DNA from: Verrucomicrobiaceae bacterium
GTDB lineage: Bacteria; Verrucomicrobiota; Verrucomicrobiia; Chthoniobacterales; JAATET01
DNA length: 45,227 nt
Reading direction: 5' to 3'
Assembly: GCA_027488755.1 (NCBI GenBank)
Contig: JAIYAZ010000134.1
Span: 1-45,227 of the forward strand
The first letter of the stretch is position 1. Every line of letters starts with the position of its first letter. The position numbers were made by a program, and so were the translations under genes. Below the pieces are notes generated by a model. That model saw only the letters and a list, made by a program, of their open reading frames with translations, did not search any database and was not told the DNA's origin. This document shows positions 32,203 through 45,227 of this stretch, piece by piece.

Positions 32203-33181
32203 GGTGCAAATCCGGATCGTGCGGAAAATCGTCCTCGTGGTGGTGGATGGCGCTCATCGGCTCCGGCGGATCGTATTTGTGCGAGTGCTCCCAGTCGTCC
32301 TCAAACACGATCCCAAGCTGCTCGACCACGGTGGGGTCCGTGATCGTCGCGCCCAGCTCGCGCCGCAGATCAAACGCGCTGCGGTCGATGTTCATCGAGC
32401 CCACCAGCGCGTGGCGCGCGTCGGCCAGCAGCAGCTTCGCGTGCAGCCGGAGATTCTTCTGCTTGTGCACCCGCACGCCGAGATAATGCAGCAACCGCAG
32501 CGACGAAAAGGTGTCCAGGATGTCCCATTCGCTGATCCCGTGCTTGCCGCCGCACAGCACGCGCACCCGCACGCCGCGCCGCGCCGCCGCCGCGATGCGC
32601 TCGGTCACCGTGGCATCCACAAACTTCGGGTGCTGCACGTCGAGCGACTCCTCGGCCCGGTCGATGAACTCAACCATAAGCTCCCGCGCGTTGTGGTTGC
32701 TCCAGAGCAGGCCCGAGTCATCCGCCGGATGCCAGTGCCGCTGCTCCCAGTCCGCGTCAAACCCGCGCACAACCTCGGCCACCTGCCCCGCATCCTCGAT
32801 GATCACGCCGTAGTCGCGCGTCTGCGTGAAATACTTCTCGCAGAGATTGAAGGTCGCGATGAGCGCGGTCGCCCCATCCACGACGATCGACTTCTCGTGC
32901 GTGACCGCAAAATGCGGGCTGGCCCAGCGCACCGCCACGCCCGCCGCCTCAAGGTCGGCGAAGGTCGCATCGTTCGCCCGGCTGCCCGACGAACGCTTCG
33001 GATTGAGCATCACTCGCACCGCGACCCCGGCCCGATGCCGCTCGATCACGGCCGCCAGAATGCGCGGCTCCGTGAAGGTGAACTGCTTGATGAGGAGGGA
33101 ATGGCGGGCGCGGGAGATCAGATCGACCACGGGGCCCACGCCATCGTCCGGCTGGACGATCAAGTGACGGCTTCGCGACAT
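32195..33181 (-). CDS. Phospholipase D-family protein (cardiolipin synthase-like)
   Basis: A 328-residue protein with two HKD motifs: H95-E-K97 with D102 (HEKSIVVD) and H247-A-K249 with D254 (HAKLLLAD). Each is followed by a hydrophobic GSMN-type turn (IATFNL and VGSMNID). The two catalytic histidines form one active site that transfers phosphatidyl or phosphodiester groups. Length and the missing membrane helices differ from E. coli ClsA, so it may be a soluble cardiolipin synthase-like enzyme or another phosphodiesterase. The C terminus is His/Asp-rich. It starts at ATG 33181; that ATG lies on the same CATG as an unused plus-strand ATG at 33180. It heads the chromate operon. Confidence 0.88.
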   Translation of the reverse strand: MSRSRHLIVQPDDGVGPVVDLISRARHSLLIKQFTFTEPRILAAVIERHRAGVAVRVMLNPKRSSGSRANDATFADLEAAGVAVRWASPHFAVTHEKSIVVDGATALIATFNLCEKYFTQTRDYGVIIEDAGQVAEVVRGFDADWEQRHWHPADDSGLLWSNHNARELMVEFIDRAEESLDVQHPKFVDATVTERIAAAARRGVRVRVLCGGKHGISEWDILDTFSSLRLLHYLGVRVHKQKNLRLHAKLLLADARHALVGSMNIDRSAFDLRRELGATITDPTVVEQLGIVFEDDWEHSHKYDPPEPMSAIHHHEDDFPHDPDLHHE

Positions 33182-33290
33182 GCTGCGGGATTGCCACTTC
33201 GGCCGGGATTCGGCAACGAAAACTTCCCTCCCGCCAAACCGGCGACCTCCGCCCTTGCCGCTGCCGGATTGGCCGGGTAAACGCTTTTCC

Positions 33291-35012
33291 GTGCCCGAAC
33301 TCGACCCCGATCAGCGCCTCGCCGGCGTGCTTGCCCCCGTCTTTGCCCTCCGCGGATCCGAGGATCTCGGGGTCGGAGACACCCTCGCCCTGAGGGAGTT
33401 CGTCGACTGGGCCGCCGCCGAGGGCCTCCGCATCGTGCAGATCCTCCCGGTCAACGAACCCGGCTCCGACCACAGCCCCTACAACATCCTGAGTTCGATG
33501 GCGCTCGATCCGCTCACGATCGCCACCCTGCCCGACGAACTCCCCGAGCTTTCCCGCCCCGACTTCAAACGCCTCACGAAGTCCGCCGACCTCGCCGCCC
33601 TGCGCGCCGGCCCGGTCGCCTACGGCGCGGTCACCACCCTCAAGCGGCAGCTCCTCGCCGCGGCCCACGAGGCCTTCCGCGCGGAACCGGACCCTGACCG
33701 CCTCGCCGCCTACGAGGATTTCTGCGCCGAACACGCCGTCTGGCTCGAGCCCTACGCCCTCTACCGCGCCCTCGTCACGCGCCACGGCGAAAACGAAGTC
33801 TTCGACCACTGGGCCGAACCGCAGCGCTCCCTCCCCGCCGCCCGGGCCTGGCTCGAAGGCCTGCCCGAGAACAACCCCGAACGCCTCGCCCTCGAACACC
33901 TCGCCGACCTCCACCGCTACACGCAGTGGATCGCCTTCTCGCAGTGGCAGGCCGTCCGCGAACACGCCGCCACCCTCGGCGTCTCCCTCATGGGCGACGT
34001 CCCCGTCGGCGTCAGCATCTACAGCTGCGACGTCTGGAGTGAGCCCCACCAGTTCGACCTTACCCGCTCCAGCGGCGCCCCGCCCGAGAAGGTCTTCAAA
34101 AGCGATCCCTTCACCGAAAAATGGGGCCAGAACTGGGGCTTCCCGCTCTACGACTGGTTCGCCATGTCGAAGGACAACTTCGCCTGGTGGCGCCGCCGGC
34201 TCCAGGCCATGACGTCCCTCTACGACCTCATCCGCGTGGACCACGCCCTCGGCTTCTTCCGCATCTACGGCTTCCCCTGGCGGCCGAACCGCAACGCCGA
34301 ATTCCTCCCGCTCACCGAAGACGAAGCCCGCGAACGCACCGGCGGCCGCCTCCCCGGCTTCATCCCGCGCGACGACTCCACCCCCGAAAACGAAGCCGCC
34401 AACCAGCGCCACGGCGAAGTCCTCTTCGGCATCATGCTCGAGGAAATCCCCGCCCCGCGCCTCATCGCCGAGGACCTCGGCCTTGTGCCCGACTACGTGC
34501 GCCCCGTGCTCGACCGCCTGCACATCCCCGGCTTCAAAATCCCACCCTGGGAGCGCGAACCCGACGGCCGCTACCAGCCCGGCGCAGGCTATCCGCGCCT
34601 CGCGCTGGCCACCTACGCCACCCACGACCATCCCCCCGTGCGGACCTTCTGGAACGAATGGTTCACGCAGACCCAGGGCCCCGATGCCGCCGCCGCCGCC
34701 CACGCCCTCGCCGAAATGAACGCGCTCCTCGCCTTCTGCGGCGCGCCGCCTCTCGCCCAGCCCCGCCCCTTCGACGAGGATATCCACGCCGTTACCATGC
34801 GCGGCCTCATGGCCACCAACGCCTGGCTCGCCATCCCCATGATCACCGACATCCTCGGCACCGACGACCGCTTCAACTTCCCCGGCGCCATCGGCGACCA
34901 GAACTGGACCGCCCGCCTCGCCGCGCCCATTGAGGAGCTGGCGCGCACCCACCGGAACAGTCTCCGCACCCTGCGTAAAATTCTCGTCGAAACCGGCCGC
35001 GCCGCGAATTGA
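33291..35012 (+). CDS. malQ: 4-alpha-glucanotransferase (amylomaltase)
   Basis: A 573-residue GH77 enzyme that transfers alpha-1,4-glucan segments between maltodextrins in glycogen and maltose metabolism. It begins RLAGVLAPVFALRGSEDLGV and the QILPVNEPGSDHSPYNILSS block that opens the barrel. Catalytic residues by family position are Asp317 in RVDHALGFFRIYGFPW, Glu394 in LIAEDLGLVP and Asp446 in TYATHDHPP. The Asp-Glu spacing is longer than in Thermus amylomaltase because of an extra segment (RERTGGRLPGFIPRDDST onward). The GTG at 33291 is preferred to an ATG at 33180, which would add a Pro/Arg-rich tail and overlap the divergent PLD-like gene. Confidence 0.95.
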   Translation: MPELDPDQRLAGVLAPVFALRGSEDLGVGDTLALREFVDWAAAEGLRIVQILPVNEPGSDHSPYNILSSMALDPLTIATLPDELPELSRPDFKRLTKSADLAALRAGPVAYGAVTTLKRQLLAAAHEAFRAEPDPDRLAAYEDFCAEHAVWLEPYALYRALVTRHGENEVFDHWAEPQRSLPAARAWLEGLPENNPERLALEHLADLHRYTQWIAFSQWQAVREHAATLGVSLMGDVPVGVSIYSCDVWSEPHQFDLTRSSGAPPEKVFKSDPFTEKWGQNWGFPLYDWFAMSKDNFAWWRRRLQAMTSLYDLIRVDHALGFFRIYGFPWRPNRNAEFLPLTEDEARERTGGRLPGFIPRDDSTPENEAANQRHGEVLFGIMLEEIPAPRLIAEDLGLVPDYVRPVLDRLHIPGFKIPPWEREPDGRYQPGAGYPRLALATYATHDHPPVRTFWNEWFTQTQGPDAAAAAHALAEMNALLAFCGAPPLAQPRPFDEDIHAVTMRGLMATNAWLAIPMITDILGTDDRFNFPGAIGDQNWTARLAAPIEELARTHRNSLRTLRKILVETGRAAN

Positions 35013-35065
35013 GCGCGCCACTGGGTCCGATTTCTGCTTCCGTCTCCACCAATCTAAACGACGCT

Positions 35066-35392
35066 ATGGGTAACTTGACGAAACGGGATTTGGTCGTCCG
35101 CATCAGCAACGAAACGGGGCTCCCCCAGCAGGAGGTCTTCGACGTCATTCAAAAGACGCTCGATTACGTCACCGACGCCCTCGCCGACGGCCAGAACATC
35201 GAGCTTCGCAACTTCGGCGTCTTCGAGGTGCGCCTCACCAAATCCCGCGTCGGCCGCAACCCGAACAAACCCGAAACCGACGTCGTCATCCCCGCCCGCG
35301 CCACCGTAAAATTCAAGGCCGGCAAGGTCATGCGCCAGCGGGTCCTGCTCCGCACCGACACCATCAAGTCGGAAAGCGCTTCGCCGGCTTGA
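35066..35392 (+). CDS. HU/IHF-family DNA-bending protein
   Basis: A 108-residue histone-like protein: the helical dimer part (LTKRDLVVRISNETGLPQQE then VFDVIQKTLDYVTDALADGQ), the ELRNFGVFEVR saddle strand, and the DNA-binding arms with GRNPNKPETDVVIPA. The arm tip RNPNKPE is the usual HU/IHF arm with the intercalating proline, and KFKAGKVMR closes the domain. The C-terminal tail is slightly extended. It bends DNA in recombination, repair and nucleoid folding. It lies 20 bases before uvrA in the same direction, so the two may be co-transcribed. HU and IHF subunits cannot be separated by eye. Confidence 0.95.
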   Translation: MGNLTKRDLVVRISNETGLPQQEVFDVIQKTLDYVTDALADGQNIELRNFGVFEVRLTKSRVGRNPNKPETDVVIPARATVKFKAGKVMRQRVLLRTDTIKSESASPA

Positions 35393-35412
35393 TCCGTGTC
35401 GTAGTGTAAGTT

Positions 35413-40890
<5,478 letters not shown>

Positions 40891-40909
40891 GCGCGGAGAC
40901 CACCACCCG

Positions 40910-42466
40910 CTACTTGCGGTCGATGGTCAGCGTCACCGGCCGCGAAACCAGACCGGCGGCATCCACCGCGGTGATGGTGAATTTGTTCGTGCCTGGCTTG
41001 AGCGCGAGCCGGCAGCTCCAGCTCGTCGTGCCCGCGGCGGCCCTGGCCGCGCCGGTGGTGCCTTTCACGAGGACGCGGGAGACGCGCGCGTCGTCCTTCG
41101 CGGTGCCCTTGATCGTCACCGCGGCAGTTTTGACCGTGAGCTTTTTCGGGCCGGTGAGCGTGACGACGGGGGCTTGATTCGGCGGGTCGAGCGCGACGGT
41201 GTAGCGGGTGAGCGCGAAATTCACCTGCCCGGTCTCCCCGGCGGCGCTGCCGGCGGCAAGAATCCGGCCGTCGGGCTGGAGCGCGAGTCTTTGGAGATCA
41301 TCCGTGGTGGTGCCGGGCCCGGTCGTGACCTTGCCCCCGGTGCCGAAGGTGGAATCCAGCACGCCCGCGGCGGTGTAGCGGAAGATCACGAGGTTGCCCG
41401 CGGTCTGGTAACCGTCGTTGGTATATCCGCTCACAAGGATGCGGCCCGTGGAGTCGACGACCACGCCGGTGACGTAGGCGAGGGACTTGCCGGATTCCGT
41501 CAGAACCACGCCATCGGTGCCAAACGTGGAGTCGAGCGCCCCGGCGGCGGTGTAACGCACGAGGCCGAATTGCGAACCAAAGCAGGTCCCCGCGAGGAGA
41601 ATCTTGTCGTCGGATTGGATGGCCACCGCGCTCCCGTTATCCCCTCGACCGGTCACGTCCGTGCGGACCACCCCAGCCGTGCCAAAGGTCGGGTCGAGCG
41701 TGCCATTCGAGGTGAGCCTCGCGAGGGCGAAGTCGTTGTTGTGCATCGAGCCGCCGAGCACCAGCCGGCCATCACTCTGCCGCCCAACCGCCGCGCAATT
41801 GTCGTTGCTTCCGCCCGAGGGAAAGCCATTCCCTAGATTCAGTTGCACGCGGCCGTTGGTGCCGAAGTCGGGGTCCAGCGTCCCGTTGGTGGAAAAACGC
41901 ACGGCGACAAAATCCGAATCGCTGGGCGAGAGGTAGAGGGAGCCCACCACGACCACCTTCCCGTCGGGCTGCACGAGGCCATCCGAGCCGGTGTTGGAAC
42001 TGCCGCCGACGCTGGTGAAAGCCAGACCGTCGCCGTCGAAGGTGGGGTCAAGCGTGCCGTTGCCGGAAAACCGCGCGGCAAACATCGACTGGCTGCTGGA
42101 AAAGTCCGGCAGGATTTGCCCCACCACCACGAAGGTCCCATTCCCCGGCATGACGATGCGCGCGGGGATGGACGACGTCCCCAGGGGCGACTTCACCTTG
42201 CCGCCCGCGCCAAAGTCGGCGTCCAGCGTTCCGTTGGAACTGAACCGCATCAGCGTGAGGTTGCTGTCGGCCAGCTCCACGGCGCCCACGAGAATCTTCC
42301 CATCGGGCTGCACGACCAGACCACCGACGGTGAGACCCGTGCCATTGAAGGACGTCGTCGCGAAGCCCTTCCCGGCGCCGAAGGTCAGGTCAAGGTCCCC
42401 CGGGGCGGCCAGAGCCGGAGCGATCAGGGCGGGGAGAAGGAGAAGGGAGGCGAGATAGCGTTTCAC
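40910..42466 (-). CDS. Secreted delta-60 repeat protein with C-terminal Ig-like domain
   Basis: A 518-residue protein from GTG 42466, chosen because VKRYLASLLLLPALIAPALA is a good signal peptide; an in-frame ATG at 42538 would add 24 residues. The mature protein is made of about seven delta-60 type repeats of the form LDxTFGxxGxV, each followed by a QPDGKILVxG strand: GDLDLTFGAGKG, GTLDADFGAGGK, GTLDPTFDGDGL, GTLDPDFGTNGR, GTLDPTFGTAGV, GALDSTFGTDGV and GVLDSTFGTGGK. The C terminus (residues 425-518) is a beta-sandwich-like domain (VVTLTGPKKLTVKTAAVTIK). Such proteins are probably extracellular beta-propellers of unknown ligand. It converges on uvrA with a gap of 19 bases. Confidence 0.87.
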   Translation of the reverse strand: MKRYLASLLLLPALIAPALAAPGDLDLTFGAGKGFATTSFNGTGLTVGGLVVQPDGKILVGAVELADSNLTLMRFSSNGTLDADFGAGGKVKSPLGTSSIPARIVMPGNGTFVVVGQILPDFSSSQSMFAARFSGNGTLDPTFDGDGLAFTSVGGSSNTGSDGLVQPDGKVVVVGSLYLSPSDSDFVAVRFSTNGTLDPDFGTNGRVQLNLGNGFPSGGSNDNCAAVGRQSDGRLVLGGSMHNNDFALARLTSNGTLDPTFGTAGVVRTDVTGRGDNGSAVAIQSDDKILLAGTCFGSQFGLVRYTAAGALDSTFGTDGVVLTESGKSLAYVTGVVVDSTGRILVSGYTNDGYQTAGNLVIFRYTAAGVLDSTFGTGGKVTTGPGTTTDDLQRLALQPDGRILAAGSAAGETGQVNFALTRYTVALDPPNQAPVVTLTGPKKLTVKTAAVTIKGTAKDDARVSRVLVKGTTGAARAAAGTTSWSCRLALKPGTNKFTITAVDAAGLVSRPVTLTIDRK

Positions 42467-42637
42467 GGGATGAAGGTAGGGATGGGGAATCAATCGGGGG
42501 ACGAGCACGGTGGGCCGATTCATTTCGTGGCCAATCATTCACTAACGACGCGAGGTGCCGGAGGGGCAAGCGTTCTTTCCGGGGCAGGGTCGAAGCCGGG
42601 ACGAAAAATGGCATTGGGCCGCGGCCTCGCGTGCGGT

Positions 42638-43921
42638 ATGCAGAGCCGCGTGCGTTGCGCCCTCCTTTTGTCCGCTCTCGTGATTCTGTTGAGCGGCTGC
42701 GAGCCGAACCGGGCGTATTGGATGGCGGGACGCGGGGCCGAGGCCGCGGCCGTGCTGCCGCGCGAGCGGGATGCCGCGGCGTTTTATCCGCAGCTCGCGG
42801 TCGTCGAGATCGACGAGCAGGGCGACCTGTGGTGCGAGGACCAGGTCAACCGCGCGGCCCGCATGATGAAAAGCACGCCCAAGCCGCCGCTGCTCTTTGT
42901 CTACGTGCACGGCTGGCAGAACAACGCGCGGCCGACGAACAAGGACCTCCACACCTTCAGCGACTACCTGACCGAGCTGGCCAAAAATCCGCGCATCGCC
43001 CGCGAGTTCACCGTCACCGGCGTCTTCATCGGCTGGCGCGGGGCCACGCTCGCGGACTGGCTCGACGACACGGTCATCGGCCGTCTGCCGCGGCTGGCCA
43101 CGTTCTGGTCGCGGCTCGGCGCGACCAACCGCGTGGCCGGCGTGCCGCTCACCCGCGCCATTGGCGAAATCGTCGCGGCCTCGCGGGAGCACTCCGGGGG
43201 GCCGGGCGTCTCCGTGCTGCTCGGTTACTCGTTCGGCGGTCGCATCGTCGAACGCACGCTCGGGCAGGCGCTGGTGATGCAGCACGCGCTCGCCGCGGAT
43301 CGCGACGGCGCGATCTTTCCCGCCGACCTCACGATCCTGATCAACTCGGCCTCCGAAGCGCTCTACGCCCGCGAGATCAAACTCGCGCTGCGCACGTGGA
43401 GCGATCCGCGGCCGGCGATCATTTCCGTGACGGCGGACTCCGACATGGTCACGTCGGTCGCATGGCCGTTCGGGCAATTCGTCCAGCACATCTTCGGCGG
43501 ATTCCGCTCCTACGCGCGCACCAGCCCGCCGGAGTCGCAGCGGAAGTATGTGTTTTCGACGGCGGGGCATCGCCCGGAGACGTTCACGCACGAGGTCAAC
43601 CAGATCCCCGCCCGCGCGCTTCCCCCGGAGCAGAGCGCCTTCGAGTTCAACACCGACTCCGCCAGCCCCGGCCGCTTTTACGTGACCGACGACCGGGACC
43701 GCCTGCACGCCTTCGCGATGACCCCGCTGCCGCCGGACCGCCCGCGCGCCCTGCCCGTCGGCGGCTACTGGGTGGTGGACGTGCCGCCGGTGATCCTCCA
43801 GGGGCACGGCGGCATCGTGGAGGACGGCGGCATTTTCTCGCGCCAGATCACCGAGCTGATCGCCGCCTTCTTCCGCGTGACGCAGGCCGAGGCGTCAAAG
43901 GACGCCCCGCCCGCGGACTGA
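42638..43921 (+). CDS. Alpha/beta-hydrolase lipoprotein
   Basis: A 427-residue protein. MQSRVRCALLLSALVILLSG ends in the lipobox LSGC (Cys21), so it is a lipoprotein. LLFVYVHGWQNNARPTNKDL is the oxyanion HG loop and LLGYSFGGRIVERTLGQAL carries the GxSxG nucleophile elbow (Ser198). An alpha/beta-hydrolase fold with esterase or lipase activity is likely; the substrate is unknown. An alternative ATG ten codons upstream at 42608 is possible, but the signal peptide fits 42638. It is read divergently from the delta-60 gene and its stop is 11 bases before the convergent small gene at 43933. Confidence 0.87.
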   Translation: MQSRVRCALLLSALVILLSGCEPNRAYWMAGRGAEAAAVLPRERDAAAFYPQLAVVEIDEQGDLWCEDQVNRAARMMKSTPKPPLLFVYVHGWQNNARPTNKDLHTFSDYLTELAKNPRIAREFTVTGVFIGWRGATLADWLDDTVIGRLPRLATFWSRLGATNRVAGVPLTRAIGEIVAASREHSGGPGVSVLLGYSFGGRIVERTLGQALVMQHALAADRDGAIFPADLTILINSASEALYAREIKLALRTWSDPRPAIISVTADSDMVTSVAWPFGQFVQHIFGGFRSYARTSPPESQRKYVFSTAGHRPETFTHEVNQIPARALPPEQSAFEFNTDSASPGRFYVTDDRDRLHAFAMTPLPPDRPRALPVGGYWVVDVPPVILQGHGGIVEDGGIFSRQITELIAAFFRVTQAEASKDAPPAD

Positions 43922-43932
43922 CGCGGTCGGCC

Positions 43933-44172
43933 TCAGTTGAGCCCGCTGGCCGGCTCGCTGAGGAGACCGGCAAAAATTTCGTCGCGCCGGCGGCGGGCCT
44001 CCGCCGAGCGGCGGGTGCTCAGCGAACGGCGCACGCGCCGTTTCGTGTAGTCGGGCAGGTGCAGCGTGTAGTGAATCCACCAGGTGCCGTTGTTGTTCCA
44101 GAGGTGGTGGTCGGGATTCTCATCCGCGATGCGGATGGCGGGAACGGCGTCAGCGAGGTTGAACGTGGACAT
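43933..44172 (-). CDS. Stand-alone arm-type DNA-binding domain protein
   Basis: A 79-residue protein whose body (NNNGTWWIHYTLHLPDYTKR, then RRVRRSLSTRRSAEARRRRD) looks like the N-terminal arm-binding domain of phage-type tyrosine recombinases: a three-strand sheet with a WWIHY strand, an R-rich SLxTR turn and a helix AEARRRRDEI. No catalytic recombinase domain follows; the protein ends GLLSEPASGLN. It may be a recombinase remnant or a small DNA-binding regulator. Start at ATG 44172; an open frame upstream gives no conserved sequence. Confidence 0.62.
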   Translation of the reverse strand: MSTFNLADAVPAIRIADENPDHHLWNNNGTWWIHYTLHLPDYTKRRVRRSLSTRRSAEARRRRDEIFAGLLSEPASGLN

Positions 44173-44402
44173 GGGATGCGTTTTTCGGATTTTTGGTTCG
44201 ATTGACGCATCGAAGAGAGGGCCCGCTCGCGCGAAGCCGCTGGAGACAAACAGTTCGGCCCGTTGGTCGGGACCGCACATCGGTTCGGAAGAACCAGGCA
44301 CCTCGACGTCTCCTCGTCAGGTTGCCGGACCCGCGTTTCCTTGGGCCGCTCTTGATGCTGGCAATATAGTTACGCGCGGAGCGGCCGGGGGGAAAGTCGA
44401 AA

Positions 44403-45227
44403 TTATGTCATAACGCGCCGCTGCCGCCAGAGCCGCCACGCGGTGCGCAGATGCTCCCAGCGCGAGACGGGCCGGAGATGCACGCCGTAACGGGTGAGCG
44501 CGAAGTAGCGGGCCTGGGCGCAGGCGGCGGGATCCAGCGGCGGGGGTTGGAAGGTGTGCTTCCACTCCGCGAAGTGGAGGTAGGCGCGTTCGCGGCCGCG
44601 CGCGTCGAAGACTCCGCCATCGCGCCAGTGCCAGCCGTGCGGGCGGCGATTGAGCTCGGGGCGGTCCACGACGAGCTCCTGCTCCCACGCGACGCGCACG
44701 GGGGCGCGGCCCTCGGCCAGCAAGGCGCGGAGGTGGCGGGAGATTTTCGACTCGTCGAAGGCGTGCAGGCCGGGGTCGGCAAACATGGCCTCCCAGCCGG
44801 GCACGAGGCGGTAGAGGCCGGTGGCGGCGGGCGCGTTACGGAAGAGCGTGAAATGCCCGGACGTCGCGCGGAGGCGGGAGGATATCACGTCGTGCGCGGC
44901 GAGCGTTTCGTCGGGAAAAAAGCAGCGCAGCCGGCCCCAGAGCACGTCGATGTCGGCGTGGCCCCAGAAGTCGTAGCCGGCGAGCTCGGGGGCGAAGATG
45001 TCGCCGTAGGCGGGCTTGAGGTCCACCTGGGTGTAGGCGGTCTTTTGCACCGGGGTGCCGCAGCGCTCGGTGGCGCGGCGGTTGAGGGCGTCGAGCGTGA
45101 ACGGGAGAAAGCGGACGTTGGGCGGGGCGAACGGGGGCGGGGCGAGGTCGGTAAAAAAGAGCCAGTCGATGTCGGCGTTCGTCGCGCAGGTGCGGAGGAA
45201 GGCCGGCATCCAGAGCGGCCAGCGGCC
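44403..45227 (-). CDS. DUF6625-type glycosyltransferase-like protein, 5' end outside the window
   Basis: The visible 274 residues run off the right edge; an ATG at 45207-45209 is internal because upstream codons (GRWPLW) continue the family pattern. Characteristic blocks are PLWMPAFLRTCATNADIDWL, then TDLAPPPFAPPNVRFLPF, then KTAYTQVDLKPAYGDIFAPE with YDFWGHADIDVLWGRL. The DxD-like HADID motif and the LKPAYGDIF block match DUF6625 proteins, glycosyltransferase-like enzymes often found in surface-polysaccharide loci. Catalytic activity and sugar are not known. The C terminus is basic (RTAWRLWRQRRVMT). Confidence 0.83.
   Translation of the reverse strand, partial: GRWPLWMPAFLRTCATNADIDWLFFTDLAPPPFAPPNVRFLPFTLDALNRRATERCGTPVQKTAYTQVDLKPAYGDIFAPELAGYDFWGHADIDVLWGRLRCFFPDETLAAHDVISSRLRATSGHFTLFRNAPAATGLYRLVPGWEAMFADPGLHAFDESKISRHLRALLAEGRAPVRVAWEQELVVDRPELNRRPHGWHWRDGGVFDARGRERAYLHFAEWKHTFQPPPLDPAACAQARYFALTRYGVHLRPVSRWEHLRTAWRLWRQRRVMT

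Overview
This window is most likely chromosomal DNA of a high-GC member of the PVC superphylum, probably Verrucomicrobiota. The reasons are a double-length (1825-residue) UvrA of the kind known from Chlamydia, a VPEP/arginine-tail (PEP-CTERM) sorting signal on a secreted protease-like protein, a delta-60 repeat protein, an ExbB/ExbD/TonB-like operon beside TamA/TamB genes, and no plasmid or phage genes. The phylum is an inference from gene content; no rRNA or other marker gene is present.

Layout. (1) 1-2363 is the tail of an integron cassette array. Four near-identical attC sites of 129-130 bp separate promoterless, AT-richer cassette genes: an unknown partial gene, a two-helix membrane protein, an ankyrin protein and a secreted rhodanese. 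A fifth gene (2365-2874) sits directly behind the last, partly decayed attC. The integrase is not in the window; with this polarity it should lie to the left. (2) 2965-12689 is an envelope block: a TPR lipoprotein, a LolA-like periplasmic protein, an ExbB/ExbD/TonB-type operon with a very long Pro-Thr linker, a 21-bp tandem repeat, and tamA-tamB on the minus strand. (3) 12855-14060 holds doxX and an MTH1-like Nudix gene, then a tRNA-Val(CAC) with a readable promoter. (4) 14147-23079 is central metabolism: zwf-opcA (pentose phosphate entry), a subtilase-like PEP-CTERM protein on the other strand, lysA, a TMEM43 homologue, a phosphohexose mutase and a small lipoprotein. (5) 23111-27548 on the minus strand carries aroC, cvpA and gatB, then a 4-oxalocrotonate tautomerase-like gene and an unknown gene. 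(6) 27860-31101 is a translationally coupled pair of multispanning membrane proteins (an Agl23/TIGR03663-type glycosyltransferase relative and a partner). (7) 31115-33181 has a split chromate transporter and a phospholipase D-like protein. (8) 33291-40890 has malQ, an HU/IHF gene and uvrA. (9) 40910-45227 has a delta-60 secreted protein, an alpha/beta-hydrolase lipoprotein, a stand-alone arm-type DNA-binding domain, and a glycosyltransferase-like gene cut by the right edge.

Three signals are not explained by genes. First, GC skew on the plus strand is strongly positive from about 2.9 to 12 kb and negative from about 14 to 40 kb whatever the gene direction, which is the pattern of a replication terminus. 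Second, there are four short heptanucleotide tandem arrays with different unit sequences, two between genes and two in frame inside uvrA. Third, a 10-copy 21-bp repeat lies between the converging tonB-like and tamA genes.
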